Source: Nitrospirae bacterium UBA4572
GTDB lineage: Bacteria; Nitrospirota; Leptospirillia; Leptospirillales; Leptospirillaceae
Direction: 5' to 3'
Assembly (NCBI GenBank): GCA_002387725.1
Contig: DGKK01000060.1
Coordinates: 1-13,679 of the forward strand
Length of the DNA: 13,679 nucleotides
Under the pieces are notes generated by a model. The model was not told where the DNA came from. It saw only the letters and a list, made by a program, of their open reading frames with translations, and ran no database searches. A program made the position numbers and the translations under genes. This document shows, one piece after another, positions 6,859-13,679 of this stretch. Every line of letters starts with the position of its first letter. The first letter of the stretch is position 1.

Positions 6859-6867
6859 TGATACAAT
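6859..6867 (+). promoter_or_regulatory. Possible extended -10 promoter for uvrC
   Basis: TGATACAAT matches an extended -10 element (TGn plus TACAAT at 6862-6867). No good -35 box lies at the right distance upstream. A transcript would have a leader of about 120 bases before the uvrC ATG. Confidence 0.35.
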
Positions 6868-6942
6868 GAGAAAGCAGGTGGAGATGAAGCATGATTTTCT
6901 CTCCCGTTGCCTCCGGAAAGGATTGGTGTCTTCTTCCCTTTG

Positions 6943-6972
6943 ATTATAGGAGACGCGACGATCATCCGACAA
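6943..6972 (-). promoter_or_regulatory. Sigma70-type promoter for the 89-aa membrane protein
   Basis: On the minus strand TTGTCG (complement of 6967-6972) is followed after 18 bases by a perfect TATAAT (complement of 6943-6948). Transcription would start near 6936 and give a leader of about 110 bases before the ATG at 6825. It overlaps the upstream region of uvrC, so the two divergent units share the 6826-6994 gap. Confidence 0.6.
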
Positions 6973-6994
6973 CCGCTCACTTGGGGGTTTCTTC

Positions 6995-8863
6995 ATGGAC
7001 GAGGGCGAACAGACACCGCTACAGCTTGAGGAAAAGCTTCGGCTTTTGCCCGACTCACCGGGAGTCTACCTCATGAAGGACGACAAGGGAGAGGTCCTCT
7101 ATGTGGGAAAATCCAAATGCCTCAAGGATCGTGTACGCTCCTACTTCCAGAAGACCCGCCCCACCTCCCCCCGCATCAGGAAAATGACAGAACGGGTTGC
7201 AAACATAGAAACACTTGTTACCCGAAGCGAGCTCGACGCCCTTATACTTGAGAACACCCTGATCAAGAAATACCGGCCACGTTTCAATGTGCTCTTTCGC
7301 GATGACAAGACCTACCCCTATCTCCGATTTTCCTGGTCTGAAGACTTCCCTCGGCTCACGGTCACACGGAGGGTGTCCCGAAGCCCCGACTTGACCTTTG
7401 GCCCCTACGCCAATCCCAGCGCCCTCCGTGAAACCCTCGGATCCATCTCCCGGATCTTTCCGTTGGCTACATGCAGCCTCGACCTGGGGAAAACGATCGA
7501 TCGCCCCTGCATTGAATACCAGATTGGCCGTTGCCTGGGGCCCTGCGCCGGACTTGTAACCCGGGAGGAATACCGCAGGATGGCCGATGGCGTCCGACTC
7601 TTTCTTGAAGGCAAGAACAGCGACCTCGAGACCCTTCTTCACAATGAAATGGTCGGCCATGCCAAAAATCTTGAATTCGAAAAAGCGGCCAGATCCAAGC
7701 ACCGGCTCGAGAGCATTCGGACCATCCTTGAGCGTCAAACCGTCGAATTTCGCATTCCTTCAGCCGTTGATGCCGTCGCTGTTGAAACAGACGAAGGCTC
7801 CGCGCAGATCGAACTCCTCTCCGTCCGAAACGGACGTATCGCCGGGCGACGGGAGGTCCATATCAGAAACTTCGACCAGGACAGTCCTGACGACCTTCTT
7901 ATGGCCTTTCTCGAACAGCATTACTCCCAGGAGACAACGGCACTTCCGGAGGAGATCCTTCTCTCCCACCCCCTTTCCCATGAAGCCCTCATGAACCTCG
8001 AGTGGATGTCCGAAAAGAAAGGTGGAAAGGTCATCGTTACCCACCCCCGGCGAGGAGAAAAGAAGACCGTGGTCGAACTCGCGCAAAACAATGCCCGGGC
8101 CTCCCTGAAGGAGCGCGGAAAGAGTCAGTCCGACCTTCGGCAGGCACTTGAAGAGGTTCGCGAGATGCTTGGACTTGAACAAGCTCCCGGAAGCATTGGC
8201 TGCGTGGACATCTCGAATACCGGAGACTCCTATCCCGTCGCCTCCCTGGTCGTCTTTGTCGACGGTCTCCCTGAAAAGTCTCTCTACCGAAGATTTCGGA
8301 TTCGGTACGACCGGGGGCAGGACGACTTTCGGATGCTGGCCGAGGTTCTCTCCCGCCATTTCGACGAGCGCCCCCTGCCCGACCTTCTTCTCATCGACGG
8401 TGGAGAGCCGCAGCTCAGGGCAGCACTGGCCGCACTTCAGCAGATCGGCAAGGCGCCACGCCCCAAGCAGGTCATTGGAATTGCCAAGGAAAGAAGTCGC
8501 ACTGGCCATCTCGAACGACTTGTCTCCCCCGAGTTCGACTCCCCCCTGATTCTTCCCCCTCACCGGCCGGCAACACACCTGCTGATGAGAGTCCGGGACG
8601 AGGCCCACCGCTTTGCCATTACCTACCACCGAAAGCTTCGTGAGGAGGCATTGACCCACTCTCGACTTCTGGATATCCCAGGCATAGGCCCCTCCCGGGA
8701 AAAACAGCTTCTCCTGACCTTCGGATCGGTGGAAGAATTAAAATCCGCGGGTCCCGAAAGGATCGCCCGCGAAGGGGGACTCCCTGCCTCTTTGGCACGG
8801 CGGATCGCCGAACATCTTTCTGGAGGGGCCTCTCCCGGAACCCCCAAGGAGGATGACCGATGA
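6995..8863 (+). CDS. uvrC: UvrABC excinuclease subunit C
   Basis: Dual-incision nuclease of nucleotide excision repair; cuts 3' then 5' of lesions marked by UvrA/UvrB. At 622 residues it is full length. The N-terminal GIY-YIG nuclease has G23-V-Y25 and Y36-V-G38 (LYVGKSKCLKDRVRSYF), the catalytic Arg at R46 and ELDALILENTLIKKYRP around 75-91. A central cysteine-containing block (GRCLGPCAG) precedes the UVR motif (LEFEKAARSKHRLESI), which contacts UvrB. The C-terminal RNase H-like nuclease shows CVDISNTGDSYPVAS and LLLIDGGEPQL, and two helix-hairpin-helix motifs end the protein (LLDIPGIGPSREKQLL). The ATG at 6995 is preceded by TGGGGG, a moderate ribosome site. Its stop is overlapped (ATGA) by the start of the large AAA-like protein. 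Confidence 0.97.
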   Translation: MDEGEQTPLQLEEKLRLLPDSPGVYLMKDDKGEVLYVGKSKCLKDRVRSYFQKTRPTSPRIRKMTERVANIETLVTRSELDALILENTLIKKYRPRFNVLFRDDKTYPYLRFSWSEDFPRLTVTRRVSRSPDLTFGPYANPSALRETLGSISRIFPLATCSLDLGKTIDRPCIEYQIGRCLGPCAGLVTREEYRRMADGVRLFLEGKNSDLETLLHNEMVGHAKNLEFEKAARSKHRLESIRTILERQTVEFRIPSAVDAVAVETDEGSAQIELLSVRNGRIAGRREVHIRNFDQDSPDDLLMAFLEQHYSQETTALPEEILLSHPLSHEALMNLEWMSEKKGGKVIVTHPRRGEKKTVVELAQNNARASLKERGKSQSDLRQALEEVREMLGLEQAPGSIGCVDISNTGDSYPVASLVVFVDGLPEKSLYRRFRIRYDRGQDDFRMLAEVLSRHFDERPLPDLLLIDGGEPQLRAALAALQQIGKAPRPKQVIGIAKERSRTGHLERLVSPEFDSPLILPPHRPATHLLMRVRDEAHRFAITYHRKLREEALTHSRLLDIPGIGPSREKQLLLTFGSVEELKSAGPERIAREGGLPASLARRIAEHLSGGASPGTPKEDDR

Positions 8864-11800
8864 TCCAGCCGATCATCATCATGCTAGTCGGGCTCTCCTG
8901 GGTCTCTGCCACGCTCTTTTTCCGCCACGAGATCGACCCCCTCTATGCCCAGATGCCCCTCATGGCCAGCCTTGTCATCCTTCTGGTCCTTCTTCTCCAC
9001 GCTATCGTCCTTGGAGGGATCGGACGCAATCTCGGACGCCCCTATCTGTCGCGAAAAGGAAAGAAAAAGTCGTCCCAGGGAATTCCTCCCCCTTCCTTTT
9101 CCTTTGTTGCCATCTGGAGCTTTATCGGGTTTTCGGCCATGCTGGCCGGCTTTGCCTTCCGTTCTTACCCAGGGTCGCTCTCCCTGTCGCTCTGGATCCT
9201 TGGCGGTGTCACGCTTCTTGCCTCCCTCTGCTTCCTTCTCATTCCCTCACAGGTTCACTCGGAGAATGCCGAAGGAGAAATCATCTTCAAGCCCAATCCG
9301 GTTCGGATGGCGCCAAAAGCGATCTATTTCTGGACCTCGGCAATTATTTATGGGGGCTTCTTTCTGATCTCCGGAGCTACGGTGAGCAACACCTCGGGAA
9401 TGGTCTCCCTCATCAGCATGGGCACAGGAGCGGGATGGCTGCTGGGTGCAACAATTCTCTCTCTCGTCGCCCTGTTTCGAATGGGCATCGCCGACGAGGA
9501 ACACCAGACCACCAAGACCAATCTCCTCGTTCCCTCGGAAGATTTTAGTCAGATTGCGGGAAACCCCGAGATCAAATCGGAGATGGCCCAGATCCTCTAT
9601 CAGGTCACCAATGCCCAAAAAGGTGTGGGAACCGTCCCTAACGGCATCCTGTTGACAGGATCCTCTTCGGTCGGTCGAACCATCATGGCGCGTGCCTTGG
9701 CCGGCGAATACAAACGCCCCCTCTACAACCTCTCTTTAGACTCCTTGCTGACCGTGGACTCCCAGACCTTTGAAAATCAATGGAAGGGATTTCTTTTCAA
9801 AATCAAACCCTTCAATCCCCTGATCATCTATATTGAAAACTACGGGAATTTCATCCGGGGAATTCAGGGAAACCCTCAAGGTCTTCATAATGTTCAGACC
9901 TTCCTGACCAGAATGGCAAAAAACAGGACCCATCTTCTGATCGCCTCCGCCGACAAGGCCGATGATCTGCCCAAGTTCTTCACTTCCCCCCCCATCATCA
10001 ACTGGATCATTCCCATTCCGATGCCGGACTTTGAGATGCGGAAGACTCTCTTGGGAAGATTCCTGATGGAGGAGGCCAAAAAGAACGAGCTTCTTCCGGG
10101 CAATGTTCCCCTCCTCACCGTCGAAATGGTTCAGGGATTTGATCTGGGGAAGCTTTCGGCCCTGATGGAAGGATTCACGGCAGAGGACATTCGGGAAGTC
10201 GTCCTCCACAGCTCCGACTATGCCCAAAAGCTTCGCCGATCTCTCCGTCAGCTCGACATCGATGTTGCCATCCGAAGAAAGGCTCAAAACTGGAAGGATC
10301 CGACCGCAGGTCCCATGGAAAGGGTCCGGGCCCGGCTCACCGACGAGACGATGGCCCCCTTCATCATCCACCGGACCAGCGAGCTTTTCTCCAACCGCCA
10401 GAAAAAGTCTCATGAATCGATCCTGATCATCGGGCGCAATCGGAGCATTCGCCGCCAGATCGCCATGCGCCTCTCCGAGCTGGACAGTTACACCTTCATG
10501 ACGACCTCGGACGAGAAGCGCCTCGACGGGAATGAATTCAGAAATCTTCTGCTCCGGGCAAGGAAGCATCGTCCGTCAACGATTTTCGTTGATCCAGTCG
10601 AAGAGCTTTTTCCCAAGGTCCAGCTCTCAAATTATGGATATCACGGAGAGCTCTACAACCAGAAGGTCATGGAAATCTCACAAGCCAATGAGGACAAGAA
10701 TATCTGGCTTATCGGCGGGGCCGATGATATCAACAAGATCGATCCGTTTATTGCCCGACGTTTTGCCTCGGTCCTCGACCTGGCCGAGCTCGGCCGATCC
10801 CTTTTCTCTGAGCTTGAAGAGTTTGCCTTGGGCAAGATCCTTGAAGGGATCGATCCCGACAAAATCAATTTTGCCGAGTTTGATCATACGGATGAGGCAG
10901 CATCCGGGGACTCAGCCCCGGAAGGCGCCGCAGAGGAAGCCGGCAGCATGCATCTTCTCATGGCGGAACCTCCTGCTGAAGCCCTGCCGGGCTATCCGGG
11001 AAGACAGGATACCCAGATGGAAGTCCGTTCGGTTCTCGAGGCGGGGAAATATGGCATCAAGAAAGGCGGATCCGGGCTTCTCGGGGCCTTTCTCTTCGCG
11101 GGTCCCCGGGGGACAGGGAAGCTCGAGGCGGCACGGGCGGTGGCGAGCTATCTCGATCAGGAAAAACCCTCCCTCGTGGTCCGGGATATGGGACTCTATT
11201 CCGATCGGCTCTTTGCCAGCATGCTCCTCCAGCGTCCCCTGGGGTCAACGGCACAAAGTCCGCTTCCGGTGGGAATCTATACCGTTCTCGAGGAGCGCCC
11301 CGACTCTGTGCTTTTCCTCGACAATATCGAGCAGGCTCACCCTTCGGCCTGGGACTTTCTGATGGAATATGTGACCGACGGGGTCATCTCCAATGGAAAG
11401 AAACGGCTCGCAGTTCCCAAAAGCACTCTCATCCTTTCCACAAGTCTCTTTTCGGGAGACGAAATGGAGGAAGTGAAAGGCGGCAACCGCGCGGCAATGA
11501 TCCTCGAACGGTTGGCAGAAAAGAATAGCCGACTCTCCTTCCTGCCCGTCTTTGGGAGAGAACTTCTGAATACTCTGGACCTGATTGTCCCGTTCCCGAC
11601 CTACACCGATGCCGACCTGATCGATATGGCCCGAAGGACGGTTTACGAAACCATGATCTCCTATCTCAAGGGTCACCCATTGAAAGGCGTTCTCGACATC
11701 GACCCGGAGGTCCCCGCCTTCATTGCCTTCCAACTTGACCCGACTCTGGTGACCCTGCCCCAGCTCCAGAGAAAGGTCCAGTCCCTTCTTCTCCCCGCAC

Positions 11801-11943
11801 TGAAATCCCTCGACAATGCGGCCTCCACCCTGACGCCGGAGAGCTCCCTCCGCATCGGAATCGTGGACAATCAGATCCAGCTCACCGAAGGAGCTCCTGT
11901 CGCTACCGAAAAAGAGCCGACGGTCGTGACGGCAGGGGCCTAG
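8860..11943 (+). CDS. Membrane-anchored protein with three degenerate AAA+ modules (FtsH-like, unassigned, ClpB-D2-like)
   Basis: A 1027-residue protein I cannot assign to a named gene. Six hydrophobic helices (about 3-21, 33-54, 82-100, 108-128, 154-174, 181-206) have basic connecting loops that place the remainder in the cytoplasm. Module 1 (about 227-475) resembles the FtsH AAA domain (EDFSQIAGNPEIKSEM, then ILLTGSSSVGRT), but Walker A has R273 for Lys, Walker B reads IIYIEN (326-327), and the arginine-finger segment is lost. Module 2 (about 487-660) is fainter: IIGRNRSIRRQ at the P-loop, FVDP at Walker B, and IARRF retained. Module 3 (about 720-985) resembles ClpB D2: GPRGTGKL (748-755), VLFLDNIEQAHP with D821-N822 for DE, STS for sensor 1, and LNT for LNR. 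No HExxH protease motif is present. AAGGAGG precedes the ATG, which overlaps the uvrC stop. A scaffold or regulatory pseudo-ATPase is inferred. Confidence 0.85.
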   Translation: MIQPIIIMLVGLSWVSATLFFRHEIDPLYAQMPLMASLVILLVLLLHAIVLGGIGRNLGRPYLSRKGKKKSSQGIPPPSFSFVAIWSFIGFSAMLAGFAFRSYPGSLSLSLWILGGVTLLASLCFLLIPSQVHSENAEGEIIFKPNPVRMAPKAIYFWTSAIIYGGFFLISGATVSNTSGMVSLISMGTGAGWLLGATILSLVALFRMGIADEEHQTTKTNLLVPSEDFSQIAGNPEIKSEMAQILYQVTNAQKGVGTVPNGILLTGSSSVGRTIMARALAGEYKRPLYNLSLDSLLTVDSQTFENQWKGFLFKIKPFNPLIIYIENYGNFIRGIQGNPQGLHNVQTFLTRMAKNRTHLLIASADKADDLPKFFTSPPIINWIIPIPMPDFEMRKTLLGRFLMEEAKKNELLPGNVPLLTVEMVQGFDLGKLSALMEGFTAEDIREVVLHSSDYAQKLRRSLRQLDIDVAIRRKAQNWKDPTAGPMERVRARLTDETMAPFIIHRTSELFSNRQKKSHESILIIGRNRSIRRQIAMRLSELDSYTFMTTSDEKRLDGNEFRNLLLRARKHRPSTIFVDPVEELFPKVQLSNYGYHGELYNQKVMEISQANEDKNIWLIGGADDINKIDPFIARRFASVLDLAELGRSLFSELEEFALGKILEGIDPDKINFAEFDHTDEAASGDSAPEGAAEEAGSMHLLMAEPPAEALPGYPGRQDTQMEVRSVLEAGKYGIKKGGSGLLGAFLFAGPRGTGKLEAARAVASYLDQEKPSLVVRDMGLYSDRLFASMLLQRPLGSTAQSPLPVGIYTVLEERPDSVLFLDNIEQAHPSAWDFLMEYVTDGVISNGKKRLAVPKSTLILSTSLFSGDEMEEVKGGNRAAMILERLAEKNSRLSFLPVFGRELLNTLDLIVPFPTYTDADLIDMARRTVYETMISYLKGHPLKGVLDIDPEVPAFIAFQLDPTLVTLPQLQRKVQSLLLPALKSLDNAASTLTPESSLRIGIVDNQIQLTEGAPVATEKEPTVVTAGA

Positions 11944-12769
11944 CACCACCGATAAGGCCCGCGAGCCCTCCGAGAACAAAGGATCCTGCCAGCGCAGAGA
12001 TCCATTCTCCCGGAAGAAACCATCCCCGAATGCCGCCCAGCACGCACATCCCGGAAAGAACGATGGCCAGAATGCGTCCCCGGAAACTCACTCCTTCCAG
12101 AAGAATCGCAAAGGCCCCCGCCACAAGAAAAATCATTACTCTATTCAGCAATGTTGTTTGCAAAACCAGCCCCACGCCCACAATCATGAGGAGCAAAGAG
12201 GCAGCCTCCCACAGGGGATATCGGGGTCCCTCACGGCGAAGCCACCCCAGTGAGAAGAGGCCCAGCCCCCCCCCGAGCAGGGCATGAACGGCAATCGCGC
12301 TAAAGGGAATCGGGTCAACGACAGGTCGGGCCAAAACCCCTCCTAAAAAGACACCGAAAACCGCGGACGACCAGAAAAAAAACCAAAACCGAAAAGAACG
12401 ATGGGTCCAGGGAAGGGAGAGCATGGCAAGGAGGATTCCTGCGGCCACGAGGACTCCTCCCTCCATGGGAAGGGCAGATCTTGGATGAAGAAGAAAACCC
12501 ACCACCAGGACAGCTGCTCCCGCCTGTGTAAAGGCCAACCCGAGCCTCAGATGGAGGGAAAATTCAAACCAGCGGATCATCAGAAGAGGAAGAACCCCTC
12601 CCAGGACAAGAAGATGAAGAATGGCCAAGAGGGGAAACTCAAAAAGGGGGGTCGAGAGTCGGGGATGCTCCAAGAGCGCCATCACGGCAGCGAGAAGGAT
12701 GTTGATGAGGGAATAGATCCTGACTCCCTGCAAAAATCTTGGACTCCCGGAGATTGTCAACGCGGTCAA
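11903..12769 (-). CDS. Polytopic membrane protein of unknown function (about 9-10 helices)
   Basis: About 288 residues and almost entirely hydrophobic, with helices near 17-34, 46-66, 78-95, 102-120, 127-146, 155-177, 188-206, 208-226, 232-250 and 258-275. Two histidines sit inside helices in similar settings: H52 (LAILHLLVLGGVL) and H162 (AIAVHALLGGGLG). That pattern is reminiscent of haem- or metal-binding membrane proteins such as NnrS-like or oxidase subunit I-like families, but this is only a resemblance. No ATG is available near the N terminus: TTG at 12769 gives the longest form, while the in-frame TTG at 12760 is better spaced from GAGGA (complement of about 12773-12777). The stop lies inside the coding end of the AAA-like gene, so the two convergent genes overlap by 41 bp. 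A run of eight G (coding strand) lies at 12266-12273. Confidence 0.8.
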   Translation of the reverse strand: MTALTISGSPRFLQGVRIYSLINILLAAVMALLEHPRLSTPLFEFPLLAILHLLVLGGVLPLLMIRWFEFSLHLRLGLAFTQAGAAVLVVGFLLHPRSALPMEGGVLVAAGILLAMLSLPWTHRSFRFWFFFWSSAVFGVFLGGVLARPVVDPIPFSAIAVHALLGGGLGLFSLGWLRREGPRYPLWEAASLLLMIVGVGLVLQTTLLNRVMIFLVAGAFAILLEGVSFRGRILAIVLSGMCVLGGIRGWFLPGEWISALAGSFVLGGLAGLIGGARPLPSRPSALFR

Positions 12770-12782
12770 ATCCTCATAAAAT
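12754..12782 (+). promoter_or_regulatory. Promoter of the tRNA-Leu gene
   Basis: TTGTCA at 12754-12759 and TAAAAT at 12777-12782 are separated by exactly 17 bases, close to the sigma70 consensus. Transcription would start near 12789, about 9 bases before the mature tRNA 5' end. The -35 and spacer overlap the first codons of the divergent membrane protein gene. Confidence 0.75.
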
Positions 12783-12797
12783 AAAAAACTCCCACAC

Positions 12798-12881
12798 GCG
12801 AGAGTGGCGAAACGGCAGACGCACCAGACTTAGGATCTGGCGGGGCAACCCGTGGGGGTTCAAGTCCCCCCTCTCGCACCA
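12798..12881 (+). tRNA. tRNA-Leu, anticodon UAG, with encoded CCA
   Basis: The acceptor stem GCGAGAG (12798-12804) pairs fully with CTCTCGC (12871-12877), followed by discriminator A and an encoded CCA. The anticodon arm is CCAGA (12824-12828), loop CTTAGGA, and TCTGG (12836-12840), placing anticodon TAG at 12831-12833, which reads CUA and other CUN leucine codons. The long variable arm (GGGGCAACCCGT region) is typical of class II leucine tRNAs. The T arm is GGGGG-TTCAAGT-CCCCC. The gene is complete at 84 bases. No integrase or duplicated 3' end is visible nearby, so there is no sign of use as an integration site in this window. Confidence 0.97.
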
Positions 12882-12916
12882 TCTTGCCAGATCATGGCGT
12901 TCTTACCCTTTCTGCT

Positions 12917-12938
12917 TCTTCTGGATTTCTCCAGAAGA
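12917..12938. terminator. Hairpin between tRNA-Leu and the convergent transporter gene
   Basis: TCTTCTGGA (12917-12925) and TCCAGAAGA (12930-12938) form a perfect 9-bp stem with a TTTC loop. It lies 35 bases after the tRNA and directly after the stop of the transporter on the other strand, a natural place for a bidirectional terminator. No T-run follows on either strand, so it is not a classical intrinsic terminator. Confidence 0.45.
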
Positions 12939-13679
12939 TCACTCCTGGGCCTCAGAAAACTCAATGACCTCATGGTCCCTCATGTGTTCTGCAATCACAA
13001 GAGCCATCGAGACAAAGATCAGGGTCATACCGCTTCCCTCCAGCCAATCCGGCCGCTCCCCCAATTGACCCCAAGAGGCCAGAATGCCCACTGCCGGAGC
13101 AAGAAGAGTTCCCATGCCCGCGACTCCGGAGGGAAGGCGATGGAGGGCATAGGCCCAAAGTATCCAGGCTAGAGCATTTCCCGGCACCGCATTATAGAGA
13201 AGTGCCAAGGTCAGGCCGGTCGTCCAGTGAATTGTCCAGGGATCGACGAGGAGAGCCAATCCCAAGATGGCGACCCCTCCCAGGACCATTTGCCAGGCCG
13301 TGACATCAAGAATGTCATAGGCGGGGGATCCGAAGCGTTTTTGCCAAACTGCCGAAAGGGCCCAGAAAATCCCCGAAAGAACTGCCAGAAGAAGTCCGGT
13401 TCCTCCCTTTATGTTCAGCGGGTCCAGAATGAGAAGAAGTCCCACCAGAGACAGGCCCAGGGCCGGCTTTTCCAGTCCGCGAATTCTCTCCCCGAGAAAG
13501 ACAGAGGAGAGAAGAACGAGCCAGATTGGCATCATATAGACGAGAATAGCCGTTTTACCCGCTGAGCCATATTCCAGCGCCCAAAGAGTGCACCCGACAA
13601 ATCCTGTCGACTGGAGAAGTCCCAACGGAAAGACATAAGTCAAGGGAGGCATCCTCAGGGGGTGAGCGACAAATTTTAG
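12939..13679 (-). CDS. DMT-superfamily (EamA) transporter, 5' end beyond the window
   Basis: Inner-membrane permease of the drug/metabolite transporter superfamily. The visible part (246 codons) includes the end of the first EamA repeat, with the helix ALEYGSAGKTAILVYMMPIW and LGERIRGLEKPALGLSLVG, and all of the second repeat, from GTGLLLAVLSGIFWALSAVW to LGERPDWLEGSGMTLIFVSM. The ER pair after the hydrophobic LG in both repeats is typical. The reading frame is open to the window edge, the ATG at 13652 has no usable ribosome site, and the first two or so helices of a ten-helix protein are missing, so the gene is cut by the edge and not naturally short. A short acidic C-terminal tail (EVIEFSEAQE) ends it. 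The substrate is unknown; amino acids, purines or other metabolites are known for the family. Confidence 0.9.
   Translation of the reverse strand, partial: LKFVAHPLRMPPLTYVFPLGLLQSTGFVGCTLWALEYGSAGKTAILVYMMPIWLVLLSSVFLGERIRGLEKPALGLSLVGLLLILDPLNIKGGTGLLLAVLSGIFWALSAVWQKRFGSPAYDILDVTAWQMVLGGVAILGLALLVDPWTIHWTTGLTLALLYNAVPGNALAWILWAYALHRLPSGVAGMGTLLAPAVGILASWGQLGERPDWLEGSGMTLIFVSMALVIAEHMRDHEVIEFSEAQE

Noticed and set aside
7760..8659. Long open reading on the minus strand opposite uvrC (about 299 codons)
   Set aside because: It lies wholly inside the well-supported uvrC, has no recognisable domain and reflects codon bias of the sense strand.
9736..10569. Long minus-strand open reading opposite the AAA-like gene; a similar one at 11245-11979
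   Set aside because: No domain, no supported start and full overlap with a convincing plus-strand protein; treated as antisense shadows.
8860..11943. Active FtsH protease or ClpB disaggregase
   Set aside because: No HExxH zinc site, and none of the three modules has a complete Walker A plus Walker B set.
11936..11960. Hairpin GGGCCT / AGGCCC over the end of the AAA-like gene as a terminator
   Set aside because: Loop of 13 bases, no T-run on either strand, and it lies within the convergent coding sequence.
12401..12784. Plus-strand open reading, lysine- and glycine-rich, opposite the polytopic membrane gene
   Set aside because: Its composition is the complement of hydrophobic codons; no ribosome site or homology that I recognise.
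12798..12881. tRNA-Leu as an integration site of a mobile element
   Set aside because: No integrase, no repeated tRNA 3' end and ordinary chromosomal genes on both sides.

Overview
The window reads as a stretch of chromosome from a moderately GC-rich, Gram-negative-type bacterium. The gene order and protein style would suit a Nitrospirota member such as Leptospirillum, but this is a tentative inference from general resemblance and no marker in the window proves it. There are twelve protein genes, one of them cut by the right edge, and one tRNA gene. I see no insertion sequence, prophage gene, CRISPR array or rRNA.

Left part (1-3347, + strand): a 20-bp unit occurs twice in tandem at the extreme left edge. 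It is followed by an exported DsbC/DsbG/DsbA-like thiol-disulfide protein, a 99-residue soluble protein of unknown function, a type IV prepilin peptidase (PilD family), and a 3-hydroxyisobutyrate-dehydrogenase-family reductase whose ATG overlaps the peptidase stop. The disulfide protein and the prepilin peptidase both point to envelope or pilus/secretion biogenesis, but no pilin gene is in view.

Central block (3513-6538, + strand): a tightly coupled run of a UspA-like protein, PhoH (YbeZ type), YbeY and FtsY. Junctions are TAATG, a 7-base gap, and TGATG. The block joins a stress-type nucleotide-binding protein to 16S rRNA maturation/ribosome quality control and to SRP-dependent membrane targeting. 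A small two-helix membrane protein lies convergent to ftsY, on the minus strand, with its own good promoter and Shine-Dalgarno sequence.

Right part (6995-13679): uvrC is translationally coupled (ATGA) to a 1027-residue protein, the most unusual gene here. It has six predicted membrane helices, then an FtsH-like AAA module, a second very degenerate AAA-like module and a ClpB-D2-like module. Each module has lost key ATPase residues, so it looks like a membrane-anchored triple pseudo-AAA+ scaffold. A multi-helix membrane protein converges on it and overlaps its 3' end by 41 bp. A complete tRNA-Leu(UAG) with a near-consensus promoter follows, then a DMT/EamA transporter that runs off the right edge. 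Intergenic gaps are all under about 200 bases.
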